In this document: positions 1-8,054 of the stretch, piece after piece
Numbering within the stretch: position 1 is the first letter of the stretch
How the letters are laid out: the number at the start of each line of letters is the position of its first letter
Assembly: GCA_037724045.1 (NCBI GenBank)
Contig: JBBJOW010000004.1
Coordinates: forward strand, 1 to 64,000
Reading direction: 5' to 3'
DNA length: 64,000 bases
From: DATLGB01 sp037724045
GTDB taxonomy: Bacteria; Actinomycetota; Thermoleophilia; Solirubrobacterales; Solirubrobacteraceae
Made by a program: the position numbers and the translations under genes
The notes under the pieces: generated by a model
What the model saw: the letters and a program-made list of their open reading frames with translations, nothing else
Told to the model about the DNA's origin: nothing
Database searches by the model: none

Positions 1-55
1 CGCCAACGGGGACTTCCAACGGCCGCCTACGGGGAGGTTCTCATGGCCGCCGTCA
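1..55. mobile_element. Right end of an IS21-family element (partial copy)
   Basis: These 55 bases are identical to 62248-62302, the right end of the complete IS21-type element later in the window. The match stops exactly after the terminal CA dinucleotide and the flanks then differ. The window therefore begins inside the last part of a second copy of the same insertion sequence. The transposase genes of this copy would lie outside the window. Confidence 0.85.
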
Positions 56-530
56 ATGCTCGAACATCGATGAGGGGCGGTCGGCTCGGGAGCGGGAGGC
101 GGTAAGCACGCACACGCATCACTACTTCCTGCGGCGCGAATCTCGGAAGTGTTGGGATGGCGATTCCTAACAGTTTCGAATCTGCTGTCGCAGTAAGGGT
201 CATGGCGCCCTCAATCCTCCTCGATGTTCCATCGGGGCTCAGGCAGAGCGGCCACGCAAGGTGCGTGGCCGGAACACGCAATCTCTCGTTCCCCGCTTTA
301 GGAACGAGAACTACCTGGAAAACGGCGATGTTGCGGGAGGTGTCCGGGTCGGACACCTCCCGCAGGGCGGTCGGTCTCGCACGAGCGGCCCTGGCGGGCC
401 GCCCGGCGAGGCGGCCTTCCGGCCCCTCTGCGACGCCTTTCGGCGACGCCTCTCGCGGCGGTGCGGCGATCTGCAGCTGGCGCTGCCCCGCTCCCCTGTT
501 GGGTCGCCCCTCGGGCCGGGAGGCCGGGCG
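56..530. other. Non-coding stretch upstream of the replication-relaxation gene
   Basis: No convincing gene is seen. Open frames here are GC-driven and have no recognisable product. The stretch contains a strong hairpin at 333-363, listed separately. It may hold the promoter or an origin/transfer region of the integrative element, but nothing in the bases proves this. Confidence 0.4.
333..363. repeat. 13-bp perfect inverted repeat, 5-nt loop
   Basis: GCGGGAGGTGTCC and its exact complement are separated by GGGTC. It lies about 170 bp upstream of the replication-relaxation gene. There is no T-run on either side, so it is not a classical terminator. An operator, a nick-site hairpin or a replication element are all possible. 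Confidence 0.7.
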
Positions 531-1304
531 ATGAGTCGAAACGTGCATCTCCACTCGCGCGACGTGCAAGTGCTCGAGCTGCTCGCCGATCGCCGCGTCG
601 AGACCCTGGCGGTCCTGCAGGAGAAGCTCTGGCCGGGCTGCGCCCGTAAGAGCGCCTACAACCGCCTCGGCCAACTCGCCCGGGCCGGCTACCTCGAACA
701 CCTCGTCCGGCCGGATCCGGTGCCTCGGCCCTCGGCACACCGGCGACCGTCGCAACATCTCTACATCCTCGGCCCGAAGGCGCCGACGGCCATGCGGATC
801 CGTAACCGCGATACCCGCAAGCTGGCCGCCCGTCGCATGCCCGCCGCGTACATCGACCACCAGCTGGCCACCAACCGGGTGGGCGACTGGCTGGGCACGC
901 GGCTCCTCGGTGAGATGGAGGTCTCGGCCGGACAGGACAGCCGCTTCCGTGCTGACGCCGGCTACCGCGCCGCGCAAGAGGTCAGCGGTCGCGATCTCGT
1001 TCTCGTCGAGGTTGACCTCGGCCACTACTCGCGCACCAGGATCCTCGCCAAGATCGAAGGCTTCAAGCAACACCCGCAGGCCCGGGGCGTGCTCTTTGCG
1101 TGCCCAACCGACGAGCGAGCCAAGAACGTCTCCGCGTGGATCAGCGAGCGCTACGGCACCGGCTTCATGCGGCGCTGCCAGGTCTTCTCGTTCCGGGAGC
1201 TGCAGAACCACCCGCGCCTGGAGCCGGGCACCACCCCGCGGCTCGCGCCACCCGAGAACATCGACTGGTACGAGCAGATCATGGGCCCCGCCGGCTGCCA
1301 ATGA
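531..1304 (+). CDS. Replication-relaxation family protein of an integrative element
   Basis: The product is 257 aa. The N-terminal 60 residues read as a winged helix (RDVQVLELLADRR, then a second helix with KSAYNRLGQLARAGYLEH). This is followed by a C-terminal alpha/beta region with VLVEVDLGHYSRTRILAKIE. The pattern resembles the replication-relaxation (MobC-like) family found on actinobacterial plasmids and integrative elements, where it is thought to help initiate replication or transfer. I chose the ATG at 531 because the recognisable domain starts right there. An open frame runs further upstream from 261, but that part is low-complexity Arg/Gly/Pro. It sits in the same element as the excisionase and integrase downstream. 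Family recognition is from memory of the motif, not a search. Confidence 0.6.
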   Translation: MSRNVHLHSRDVQVLELLADRRVETLAVLQEKLWPGCARKSAYNRLGQLARAGYLEHLVRPDPVPRPSAHRRPSQHLYILGPKAPTAMRIRNRDTRKLAARRMPAAYIDHQLATNRVGDWLGTRLLGEMEVSAGQDSRFRADAGYRAAQEVSGRDLVLVEVDLGHYSRTRILAKIEGFKQHPQARGVLFACPTDERAKNVSAWISERYGTGFMRRCQVFSFRELQNHPRLEPGTTPRLAPPENIDWYEQIMGPAGCQ

Positions 1305-1593
1305 CCTCAGTTGGTCACCGAGCCGGACACCCGCCAGCGTGACCGACGGACCGCCAATCCGCCACACCAGCTCGCCGTCGACTGCGGACGCCACGATCGC
1401 CGAGGATCGTGCGAGCTGGCGCGTGCGTTCGACGTCCCGCCGGTCTTTGGGCTGGGTATGTCCGGCCCAGATTTCCCAACAGTCTCGGTTGTCGTGCCGC
1501 AGGAATCATTGACGCCCCGTTTGGCGCCGCCCGGAGCAGCTGAGAACCGGGCTCACCACCGAGACGGCTCCTCGAGGGCCGAAGGGAGGACAA

Positions 1594-1803
1594 ATGACCC
1601 AACGGACCAGCGGCAGGCAGAGCCCGACCCGCATGGCCCTCACGAAGGCGGAGGCGGCCGACACGATCGGCGTCAGCGTCGACTTCTTCGAGCGCCACGT
1701 GATGCCCGAACTGCGGATCGTCAGGCGTGGGCGGCGCCGGTTGATCCCGACAGACGAGCTCGGACGCTGGCTCGACGAAATGGCAGCGCAGACGCTGCCG
1801 TGA
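1594..1803 (+). CDS. Excisionase-like small HTH protein
   Basis: A 69-aa basic protein with an excisionase/MerR-like helix-turn-helix: LTKAEAADTIGVSVDFFERH, then a beta-wing rich in Arg (RIVRRGRRRLIP) and a final LGRWLDE helix. This is the usual layout of actinobacterial Xis proteins that bend DNA and set the direction of recombination. A good ribosome site (GGGAGG) lies 6 nt before the ATG. The stop is 10 nt before the start of the tyrosine recombinase, so the two are very likely one transcript. A close paralogue sits at 54128-54352 next to another integrase. Confidence 0.75.
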   Translation: MTQRTSGRQSPTRMALTKAEAADTIGVSVDFFERHVMPELRIVRRGRRRLIPTDELGRWLDEMAAQTLP

Positions 1804-1813
1804 GGAGAACGGC

Positions 1814-2971
1814 ATGAGCCGCCGCCGCAAGGCGGCGGCCAAGCCGCCGCCAGGCATCGAGGTCCGACACGGCCGGCTGTGCGCAGCCCGAGCCGACCGT
1901 GAGTGCGACTGCCGACCCACTTACCGGGCGACGGTTCACACCGGAGACGGCGCGCGTATGCGCAGGACGTTCGCGACGATCGAAGCGGCCAAGCTCTGGC
2001 GGCAGGACGCCCAGGTCGACCTCCGACGAGGGGCCATCGAGGCGGCCAAGCCACTGACCGTGTCGCAGGCGGCGGAGCGATGGGTCAAAGGCGCTCGCGC
2101 CGGGACGGTCCGCAATCGATCAGGCGAGATCTACAAGCCGTCGGCGCTTCGCGGCTACGAGCAGGCGCTACGCGACTACATCCTTCCCGCGCTCGGCGGC
2201 TGCCGCTTGAACGAGCTTCGCCGCGGCGACGTGCAACGCCTCGCCGACCGCCTCGTCGAGAAGGGTCACGGCGCCTCCACCGTGCGCAACGCGTTCCTGC
2301 CGCTGCGTGCGATCTGCCGGCGAGCCCCGACCCGCGGCGACATCAACATCAATCCGACGATCGGCATCGAGCTTCCGGCCGTCCGCGGCAAGCGAGACCG
2401 CATCGCCGGCCCGACCGAAGCAGCGCAGCTGATCTCCGCGCTGCCCGCCGCCGACCGGCCCATCTGGGCGACAGCGCTCTACGCGGGGCTACGGCTCGGA
2501 GAGCTGCAGGCGTTGCGCTGGAGCGACGTCGACCTCGCCCGTGGCGTGATTCACGTCACGCGGAGCTGGGACCGCGGGGCCGGTCTCGTCGAGCCGAAGT
2601 CGCGAGCGGGCATCCGGATCGTGCCTATTGCTTCGGTGCTGCGAGAACAGCTCGTGCCGTTCGCGCGGCAGGGTGACGCCCTCGCCTTCGGCCGCAGCGA
2701 CGACGTCCCGTTCAGTGCCGGGGGCGTCGTTGACCGCGCCCACCGCCTCTGGCGAGCTGCCGGCCTCGCCGTCATCACTCCACACGAATGCCGGCATACC
2801 TTCGCCAGCCTGATGATCGCCGCCGAGGTCAACATCAAGGCGCTGCAGGTCTTCATGGGGCACGCGTCCATCACCGTGACGATGGACCGCTACGGACACC
2901 TGCTGCCCGGCTCCGAGACCGAGGCAGCCGCGCTGCTCGACGCCTACCTCCTGGGTGTAGGGCGGACCTGA
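1814..2971 (+). CDS. Tyrosine-type site-specific integrase (intact)
   Basis: The product is 385 aa. An N-terminal arm-binding AP2-like segment is followed by a SAM-like core-binding domain (around residues 75-170) and a catalytic domain. Catalytic residues are visible: Arg in ALYAGLRLGELQALRW, the HxxR box HECRHTFAS, His in FMGHASITVTMDRYGHL, and the nucleophile Tyr in the same stretch. RBS GAGGAG precedes the ATG. The gene lies 1.1 kb from the 3' end of tRNA-Ser(CGA), the expected position for an integrase that uses that tRNA as its attachment site. Paralogues are the frameshifted integrase at 52982-54131 and the C-terminal remnant at 62303-62400, all linked to tRNA-Ser sequences. Confidence 0.92.
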   Translation: MSRRRKAAAKPPPGIEVRHGRLCAARADRECDCRPTYRATVHTGDGARMRRTFATIEAAKLWRQDAQVDLRRGAIEAAKPLTVSQAAERWVKGARAGTVRNRSGEIYKPSALRGYEQALRDYILPALGGCRLNELRRGDVQRLADRLVEKGHGASTVRNAFLPLRAICRRAPTRGDININPTIGIELPAVRGKRDRIAGPTEAAQLISALPAADRPIWATALYAGLRLGELQALRWSDVDLARGVIHVTRSWDRGAGLVEPKSRAGIRIVPIASVLREQLVPFARQGDALAFGRSDDVPFSAGGVVDRAHRLWRAAGLAVITPHECRHTFASLMIAAEVNIKALQVFMGHASITVTMDRYGHLLPGSETEAAALLDAYLLGVGRT

Positions 2972-3022
2972 CCGCCATTAGGCGGCCTTGAGCGACCGTC
3001 CCCCTCCGCCGCCTCGCACGGG

Positions 3023-3052
3023 TTGACGTTCCGAGACCCGGCCCGCTAAGGT
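3023..3052 (+). promoter_or_regulatory. Candidate vegetative promoter for the small gene at 3131
   Basis: TTGACG at 3023-3028 and TAAGGT at 3047-3052 are separated by 18 nt, close to a housekeeping actinobacterial promoter. Just downstream is a direct repeat GTTAC-ata-GTTAC, a possible operator. The gene it would serve starts 78 nt further on. Confidence 0.4.
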
Positions 3053-3130
3053 GATCGTTACATAGTTACAGAGGCGGGGTACTCCTTCCGATACTCCCTC
3101 CAAGCGATCCCAAGCCCAAGGTCCAAAATC

Positions 3131-3487
3131 ATGAGCTCCCCCACCGCAGTGATGCGCGTTCCCGCCGAGATGCACGAGCAGGTCTCCCGCGTCTCCGATC
3201 TCGTCAAGCAGACCCCCGGGGATCTACTCGCAGCGGCGTGGACGGAGTACGTCGAACGTCACCGTGACGACTTCGCACAAGATCTTGAGCGTGCCGCCGA
3301 GCTGCTACGCAACGGAACGCTCGAGGATCTCGTGGATTTCGCCCAGGAGGCCCACCAGGCCGTTGTTTCCGTGGACGTCGATGCGGTCATCAGCGCCTGG
3401 GAGGATCCCGAGGTGCAGGCCGTGCTCGAAACCGCGCGCTCGTCTGTGGACCGCTCGCGGCGGGCGGGTCGCCGCCTCGAGCTCTAA
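3131..3487 (+). CDS. Hypothetical protein, possibly RHH/antitoxin-like
   Basis: 118 aa. The N-terminus (AVMRVPAEMHEQVSRVSDLVKQTPGDLL) has the beta strand plus helix pattern of ribbon-helix-helix proteins, followed by a long acidic helical region. It lies between the integrase and the tRNA attachment site, a common place for cargo or stabilisation genes. It converges, with a 4-bp overlap, on a degraded frame on the other strand that resembles an acetyltransferase. An antitoxin role is only a guess. No sequence family is recognised with certainty. Confidence 0.55.
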   Translation: MSSPTAVMRVPAEMHEQVSRVSDLVKQTPGDLLAAAWTEYVERHRDDFAQDLERAAELLRNGTLEDLVDFAQEAHQAVVSVDVDAVISAWEDPEVQAVLETARSSVDRSRRAGRRLEL

Positions 3488-3883
3488 GGCCGCCGCAGCG
3501 GCAGGAACAGTCGCCGCCGCTCCACGCCATCCCCGCAGCGCACGAGCGTGCGCGACGGGCGCATCTTGAAACGCTCGCGCCACATCGCGTCCGTGGCCTC
3601 GTCGTAGGGATCCAGCGCGACCACCGTCGCGCTGGCGCCCGCGGCGAGCTCCTGCGCGACTCCGAGCGCGTCTGAGACCAGCAGCCCACCGTCGAAGTCG
3701 CCGCCGTGCTGACTCGCCGGCCAGACCGTGATCGCGCAGCCACGCCGTAGCGGCCTGCGCGCCGGGCCGTGGGCCGGGTTCGAACACTCCGATGGCAGCC
3801 GCGATCTCCGGATGGTCTGCATGCACAGTCGGGTTCCAGCGGACCCAGAGAACGTCCTCTTCCGCGATCCGGCTGCTCGACAT
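3484..3883 (-). pseudogene. Frameshifted gene, possible GNAT-like acetyltransferase
   Basis: Two overlapping frames read as one protein. The first starts with MSSSRIAEEDVLWVRW and runs to about WLRDHGLAG near 3725. The second continues with HGGDFDGGLLVSDALG and ends in RRLFLPLRRP. The C-terminal part (VVALDPYDEATDAMW, then RRLFLPL) recalls the end of GNAT toxins, in which an aromatic/acidic stretch is followed by RLFLPL. A single-base shift joins the two. The gene is probably inactive, or the family assignment is wrong. No initiation signal was relied on. Confidence 0.35.
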
Positions 3884-3951
3884 CGCCGTCAGCCTACCCA
3901 GCGGCTGCGGGGCGTTCTGTGGGGCGTTTGTACCCCCCGCGGGGCGGTTTT

Positions 3952-3980
3952 GAGCGGTGTTCACCGGCGTCGAGCGGTGT
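3952..3980. repeat. Spaced repeats near the tRNA-Ser(CGA) attachment site
   Basis: GAGCGGTGT occurs at 3952-3960 and again at 3972-3980, a 20-bp period. The repeats lie about 70-100 bp from the 3' end of tRNA-Ser(CGA). Comparable repeats (on the other strand, ACCGCT-type 10-mers) sit at the same distance from the two other tRNA-Ser attachment sites at 33631-33660 and 59388-59417. Confidence 0.45.
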
Positions 3981-4052
3981 CGAAGCCTCCGCTCGACGCC
4001 TCAGGTTGACTGCCCGCAAAGCGCTCTACAGAGCCAAAACTGACGGTCTAAG

Positions 4053-4142
4053 CGGAGGGGGAGGGATTCGAACCCTCGGAACGCGGGTTACGCGCTCAAC
4101 GGTTTTCGAGACCGCCCGATTCAACCACTCTCGCACCCCTCC
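4053..4142 (-). tRNA. tRNA-Ser(CGA)
   Basis: On the minus strand the sequence folds as a 90-nt class II tRNA: acceptor GGAGGGG/CCCCTCC, anticodon loop CTCGAAA giving anticodon CGA, a long variable arm, and T-loop GGTTCGAATCC. CCA is not encoded. Its 3' end at 4053 faces the integrase-bearing element, so the tRNA is intact and serves as the attachment site. Confidence 0.95.
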
Positions 4143-4187
4143 GGGCCCGATTCGGGACGGCTCGGAAGGCTAGCGGCGTGCCGGCCG

Positions 4188-5051
4188 TCAGCTGAGGCGG
4201 AGGACCTGTAGGCCGCGGGCCTCTAGACGTGCCTGCTTGACGGCGTCGTCGGCTTTGGCGGTCGGGTTGGCGTGGGGCGAACCGTCGACCTCGATTACGA
4301 CCGCGAGCGCCGGGAAGTAGAGGTCGACCTCGTCGCCGCCGATGTCCGCGTTCACCTCGGGCTCACCGCCGCGGCGGAAGACGTCGAGCACGTCGTCCTC
4401 GAAGCCGCTGCGCGTCGGGGAAGGGCCGTCGGCGAGCTCGCGCTTCATCCGGGCGACCCCGCGGGCGCCGCGGCTGAGGGCGGCGAAGGCGATGAGCCGG
4501 GCGTGGTTCGTCACCTCGTCCACCTGGGCCTGACGGACGATACGGCGGTAGGCCTTGTCGGACCGGATCGTCGTCGCGCAGTCGAGGACGGTCTGCTCCG
4601 GACTGGTGACCGGGATGCCGTCGATGTAGCGCCACCGCACGGGCCGCTCGCGGTGATGGGGGACGATGCCGTCGCGGGGGTGGCGCTTCGTCGTGGTGGT
4701 GACGTGCAGCTGGCGGAGGGCGTAGCGCAGCCAGCCGTAGAGCTCCACGGCCGGGGAGTGCGAGAGCTTCGTGCCCGTCCCGAACGTCAGGACCGACGCC
4801 ATCCACCACTCACGGTCCGTCCGCGGCGGGCCTCCGAGGCTGTAGACCTCGGCGAAGACAGGATGGAGCCGCGCCTGCAGCACCCGATCGTGGACGAGGC
4901 TCGAGTCCCACCCAACCGCGCGCAGCTGAGCCGTCGTCACCTGCCGATGCTGCCGCAGCCCCCATCTCGCGAGCTGCTCCTCCGGCCGAAGTCGTTCTGA
5001 GCGGGCACTATCCGGACTTTGGGCGACTTCGGCGGTGGGGGGCCGGGGCAT
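4188..5051 (-). CDS. AbiEi/DUF559-type protein
   Basis: 287 aa. The N-terminal half has the winged-helix start typical of type IV AbiEi-like antitoxin domains (LARWGLRQHRQVTTAQLRAV). The C-terminal 90 residues resemble the Vsr/DUF559 endonuclease-like fold, with FEDDVLDVFRRGGEPEVNA, VDLYFPALAVVIEVDGS and a final RGLQVLRL. Such fusions are abundant in actinobacteria as single genes without an obvious partner. Their cellular role is unproven. It lies directly beside the tRNA, at the border of core chromosome and element, and no toxin gene is adjacent. Confidence 0.65.
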   Translation of the reverse strand: MPRPPTAEVAQSPDSARSERLRPEEQLARWGLRQHRQVTTAQLRAVGWDSSLVHDRVLQARLHPVFAEVYSLGGPPRTDREWWMASVLTFGTGTKLSHSPAVELYGWLRYALRQLHVTTTTKRHPRDGIVPHHRERPVRWRYIDGIPVTSPEQTVLDCATTIRSDKAYRRIVRQAQVDEVTNHARLIAFAALSRGARGVARMKRELADGPSPTRSGFEDDVLDVFRRGGEPEVNADIGGDEVDLYFPALAVVIEVDGSPHANPTAKADDAVKQARLEARGLQVLRLS

Positions 5052-5097
5052 GCGGCCAACGCTGGCGCATGCCGTGTGACGGATCTAGACGCGGGTG

Positions 5098-5709
5098 TTA
5101 CGCGTCTGCGTCGGAGTGCTGATCGGTGTCGCCGAGCGCCGAGTCGCTGTCGCCGGGGGCGCCGGGGGGCGTGTCGGCGTCGGTGGTCTCGTCGTCGTCG
5201 TCGACCTTGGGCTCTTCGCGTTCGTCGTCCATGCTTGATCTACGCGACACAGCCCCGCTTGGATCGCTACGTCGCGAGACGAAGAAGTCGCGCAACAGGG
5301 CGGCGCACTCGCCGGCCAGCGGACCGCCGACGACTGATGGCCGGTGGTTCAGGCGCGGCTCGGCCAGCACATCGAGTACAGAGCCGGCCGCCCCCGCCTT
5401 TGGGTCGGTGGTCCCGAACACCACCCGTGGAACCCGCGCCAGCACGATCGCGCCCGCGCACATCGCGCACGGTTCGAGGGTCACGTACAGGGTCGTGTCG
5501 AGCAGCCGCCACGAGCCCAGCGCGGCCGCCGCCCGCTGCAGCGCGAGCAGCTCTGCGTGGGCCGTGGGGTCCTGGCGCAGCTCGCGCTCGTTGTGGCCCG
5601 CGGCGACCACGGATGAGCCCAGGACGACGACCGCGCCGACCGGCACGTCGTCGTGCGCGAGCGCCAGCCGCGCCTCGGCCACCGCGGCTGCCATCCACAC
5701 GTCGTCCAC
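5098..5709 (-). CDS. tadA: tRNA-specific adenosine deaminase TadA
   Basis: 203 aa. It converts the wobble adenosine of tRNA-Arg(ACG) to inosine. The substrate tRNA-Arg(ACG) is encoded in this window at 28770. Zinc and catalytic motifs are clear: HAE in PTAHAELLAL and PCAMC in TLEPCAMCAGAIVLARVPRVVFG. The first 155 residues match the family. The last 45 residues form an unusual acidic Asp/Glu/Thr-rich tail of unknown function. A GTG start (VDDVWMAAAVAEA) is preferred; an ATG five codons later is an alternative. It is divergent from the subtilase with 67 bp between starts. Confidence 0.9.
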   Translation of the reverse strand: MDDVWMAAAVAEARLALAHDDVPVGAVVVLGSSVVAAGHNERELRQDPTAHAELLALQRAAAALGSWRLLDTTLYVTLEPCAMCAGAIVLARVPRVVFGTTDPKAGAAGSVLDVLAEPRLNHRPSVVGGPLAGECAALLRDFFVSRRSDPSGAVSRRSSMDDEREEPKVDDDDETTDADTPPGAPGDSDSALGDTDQHSDADA

Positions 5710-5776
5710 GGTCCCTATCTTGGCTGGTCTAGAAACCGGGCAACTCCCGCCCCGCGCCCGGGTTCTCATCATCGCC

Positions 5777-7129
5777 ATGCCCCGCCTGCTGCTCGCCCTC
5801 GTCGGAGCGCTGCTTCTCGCAGCGCCCGCAGGCGCGGCCGAGCCCGTCCCCGGACGGGACTTCCGGCGCGGCGAGGTGGTGCTGCGCACGGACTCCGGCA
5901 TGCGCGTCAAGCGCATCCGCGACGGCTCGACCGTGTTCGAGAAGGCGGCGAGGCTCGTACAGCGCCCGACGGTCAAGACCGCCACGCCGAACTGGATCGC
6001 CCGCGCGTCCTTCCTGCCCGACGATCCGGGCAGGCGCGGCGTCGCCGGCGCCTGGACGGCGCTGCAGTGGAACTTCGCCGACAGCGTCGCCGGCGTCAAC
6101 GCCCCGGCGGCCTGGGACAACCTGATCGCGGCCGGCAGGCCCGGAGGCAAGGGCGTGGTCGTCGCGGTGTTGGACACCGGCGTCGCCTACCGCAACTATG
6201 AGAACTTCCGCCGCTCCCCGGACCTCAAGCCGCGGCTGCGTACCGGTTACGACTTCGTTGACAACGACCGCTTCCCGCTCGACCACAACGGCCACGGGAC
6301 ACACATCGCCTCCACGATCTCGGAGTCCGTCGACAACGGCGTCGGACTGACCGGGCTCGCGTACGGCGCGACGCTGATGCCGGTCCGGGTCCTGGACCGC
6401 CGCGGCGCGGGTGACAGCGCCGCGATCGCGTCCGGCATCCGGTTCGCCGCCAAGCGCGGCGCCAAGGTGATCAACCTGTCCTTCGAGTTCCCGAGCTTCG
6501 TCCGGCCGGCGCGGATCCCGGACATCCTCAGCGCGCTGCGCTACGCCCGCTCGCAGGGCGCCCTTGTCGTCGCCGCTTCGGGCAACGCGAGTGCGCGGGC
6601 GATCGCCTACCCCGCTCGCGCCGACAACGTGCTGTCGGTCGGCGCGACCACCGAGCACGGCTGCCAGGCCGAGTACTCCAACACCGGCCTGGGCCTCGAC
6701 CTCACCGCACCGGGCGGCGGACAGGACGCGATCCTGCCCGGCGACGCCAACTGCGACCCCGACGCGGCGCCCGGCCGCGACATCTTCCAGGTCACCTTCA
6801 CGGGCTCGGTCCGGCGCTTCGGCATCCCGGGCGGCTTCGAGGGCACGTCGATGGCGGCGCCGCACGTGTCCGCGACCGCGGCGCTCGTGATCGCGTCCGG
6901 GGTGCTCGGCGGCAATCCGACGCCCCGCGCCCTCGAGAAGCGCCTCGAGCGCACCGCCTTCGACCTCGGCAAGGTGGGAACCGACCGCCGCTACGGGGCC
7001 GGCAGGGTCGACGCCGCGGCCGCCACCGCGCGCGCGACGCCCGTCCCCGAGCCGACGCCGACCCCCACGGCGACCCCGACCGTCACCGCGACGGCCACGC
7101 CCAGCCCGGCCCCTACGCCGACGCCCTAG
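5777..7129 (+). CDS. Secreted S8 (subtilisin-like) serine protease
   Basis: 450 aa. A Sec signal peptide (MPRLLLALVGALLLAAPAGA) precedes a short pro-region and the S8 catalytic domain. The triad is visible: Asp in VVAVLDTGVAYR (about 135), His in NGHGTHIAST (about 172) and Ser in GTSMAAPHVSATAAL (about 357). The C-terminus is a Thr/Pro-rich tail of about 30 residues, likely a cell-wall-spanning or flexible linker. The open frame continues far upstream of the signal peptide, but only the ATG at 5777 gives a proper export signal. It ends convergently, overlapping the universal stress protein gene by 4 bp. Confidence 0.92.
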   Translation: MPRLLLALVGALLLAAPAGAAEPVPGRDFRRGEVVLRTDSGMRVKRIRDGSTVFEKAARLVQRPTVKTATPNWIARASFLPDDPGRRGVAGAWTALQWNFADSVAGVNAPAAWDNLIAAGRPGGKGVVVAVLDTGVAYRNYENFRRSPDLKPRLRTGYDFVDNDRFPLDHNGHGTHIASTISESVDNGVGLTGLAYGATLMPVRVLDRRGAGDSAAIASGIRFAAKRGAKVINLSFEFPSFVRPARIPDILSALRYARSQGALVVAASGNASARAIAYPARADNVLSVGATTEHGCQAEYSNTGLGLDLTAPGGGQDAILPGDANCDPDAAPGRDIFQVTFTGSVRRFGIPGGFEGTSMAAPHVSATAALVIASGVLGGNPTPRALEKRLERTAFDLGKVGTDRRYGAGRVDAAAATARATPVPEPTPTPTATPTVTATATPSPAPTPTP

Positions 7130-7572
7130 GTCGTACGGACGATCAGCACGCTGCAGGGCGCGTGATGAGAGATCTTGTTGGGCACGGAGCCCAGCAGGAA
7201 GCGCTTGGCGCCCGTCATGCCCTTGTTACCCACCACGACGAGGTCGGCGTCCTGCTCCTCGGCGACGTCGAGGATGGCGTCGGCAGGATCACCCTCGCGT
7301 GCGTGGGTGTGGACGTCCTTGACGCCGGCGTTCTGGGCGATCTGTTCTGCGTCGGAGAGCAACGAGTCGACGTCCTCGCGCGGGGTGACCTGCCAGGCGA
7401 TGTCCTGTGGCGCCTGGCGGGACTCCTCGCGCAGCCGCTGATTGGAGACCGGCACGTATGCGGAGACGATGTTGACCGCGGCCCCGACAGCGGCGGCGAG
7501 GTCGGCAGCTTCCTTGACGGCCTTGGCTGCGGTCTCGGAGCCATCCGTGCCCACGACGACGGAGCGGATCAT
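7126..7572 (-). CDS. Universal stress protein (UspA family)
   Basis: 148 aa, one Usp domain, cytoplasmic. It starts with MIRSVVVGTDGSETAAKAV, the usual first strand and Asp. It ends with the ATP-binding pattern VVVGNKGMTGAKRFLLGSVPNKI followed by HAPCSVLIV, i.e. G-2x-G-9x-G-S. It probably binds ATP. Such proteins are induced in stasis or redox stress in actinobacteria. No operon partner is clear; a very small membrane protein lies just upstream on the same strand. Confidence 0.92.
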   Translation of the reverse strand: MIRSVVVGTDGSETAAKAVKEAADLAAAVGAAVNIVSAYVPVSNQRLREESRQAPQDIAWQVTPREDVDSLLSDAEQIAQNAGVKDVHTHAREGDPADAILDVAEEQDADLVVVGNKGMTGAKRFLLGSVPNKISHHAPCSVLIVRTT

Positions 7573-7582
7573 GGCTCGAAAC

Positions 7583-7717
7583 CTACAGCTTCACGAGCGC
7601 GATGACGAAGCCCGCCAGCACGAACACGATGATGGCGATCTGGGTGTAGAGCAGCAGCCCGCGCACGAGAGACGAGGCTACCGCTGCGTGACATTCGGCC
7701 AGTTCGCGTGTTCCCAC
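7583..7717 (-). CDS. Possible small single-span membrane protein
   Basis: 44 aa from a GTG start. The C-terminal half is a convincing membrane helix (LLLYTQIAIIVFVLAGFVIA) ending in LVKL. The stop is 10 bp before the universal stress gene on the same strand. Another frame overlaps the same bases but is Arg-rich and unlikely. No family is recognised, so it is called on hydrophobicity and context only. Confidence 0.4.
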   Translation of the reverse strand: MGTRELAECHAAVASSLVRGLLLYTQIAIIVFVLAGFVIALVKL

Positions 7718-7735
7718 CGCAAAGCAGTCTCAAGC

Positions 7736-8028
7736 TCAGCACGAGGTGTGCACTATCCGCCCGACACCGGCGGTGCGCGCAGCCTCGAGGACGTTCGTCG
7801 TCCCCTCCACGTTGGTGCGCACGTAGGCCAGCGGCGTCACGTAGGAGTACGGGATCGCGATCAGCGCGGCGAGGTGGAAGACGACCTCGGCGCCGTCCAC
7901 GGGCGCCGTCAGCGTCTCCGGATCGCGGATGTCGCCCGCGAAGACCTCCATCTCGGAAGCCAGTTCCGACGAGTCCAGCCACCCCCAGCCGCGCCCGTCA
8001 CCAGCACCGTCCGGCCGGTCCAGTCCAT
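7736..8028 (-). pseudogene. Remnant of an NAD-dependent epimerase/dehydratase
   Basis: The start reads MDWTGRTVLVTGAAGG, the beginning of an SDR nucleotide-binding fold. A frame change is then followed by EVFAGDIRDPETL, DGAEVVFHLAALIAIPYSY and a stop after GRIVHTSC. Those are the successive motifs of extended SDR epimerases up to the serine region, but the YxxxK catalytic part and all the C-terminal substrate domain are missing. The gene is therefore truncated and frameshifted. Confidence 0.7.
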
Positions 8029-8054
8029 GGACCTACCCTACGGGCGATCCAGTC

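Noticed and set aside
27..1394. A 455-aa minus-strand open frame
   Set aside because: It mirrors the replication-relaxation gene, has no recognisable domain and crosses the IS end.
3565..3900. A plus-strand gene overlapping the GNAT-like remnant
   Set aside because: Plus-strand frames here (for example 3728-4009) are Arg/Pro-rich shadows running into the tRNA gene.
5126..5776. N-terminal extension of the S8 protease
   Set aside because: Antisense to tadA. A proper signal peptide starts at 5777.
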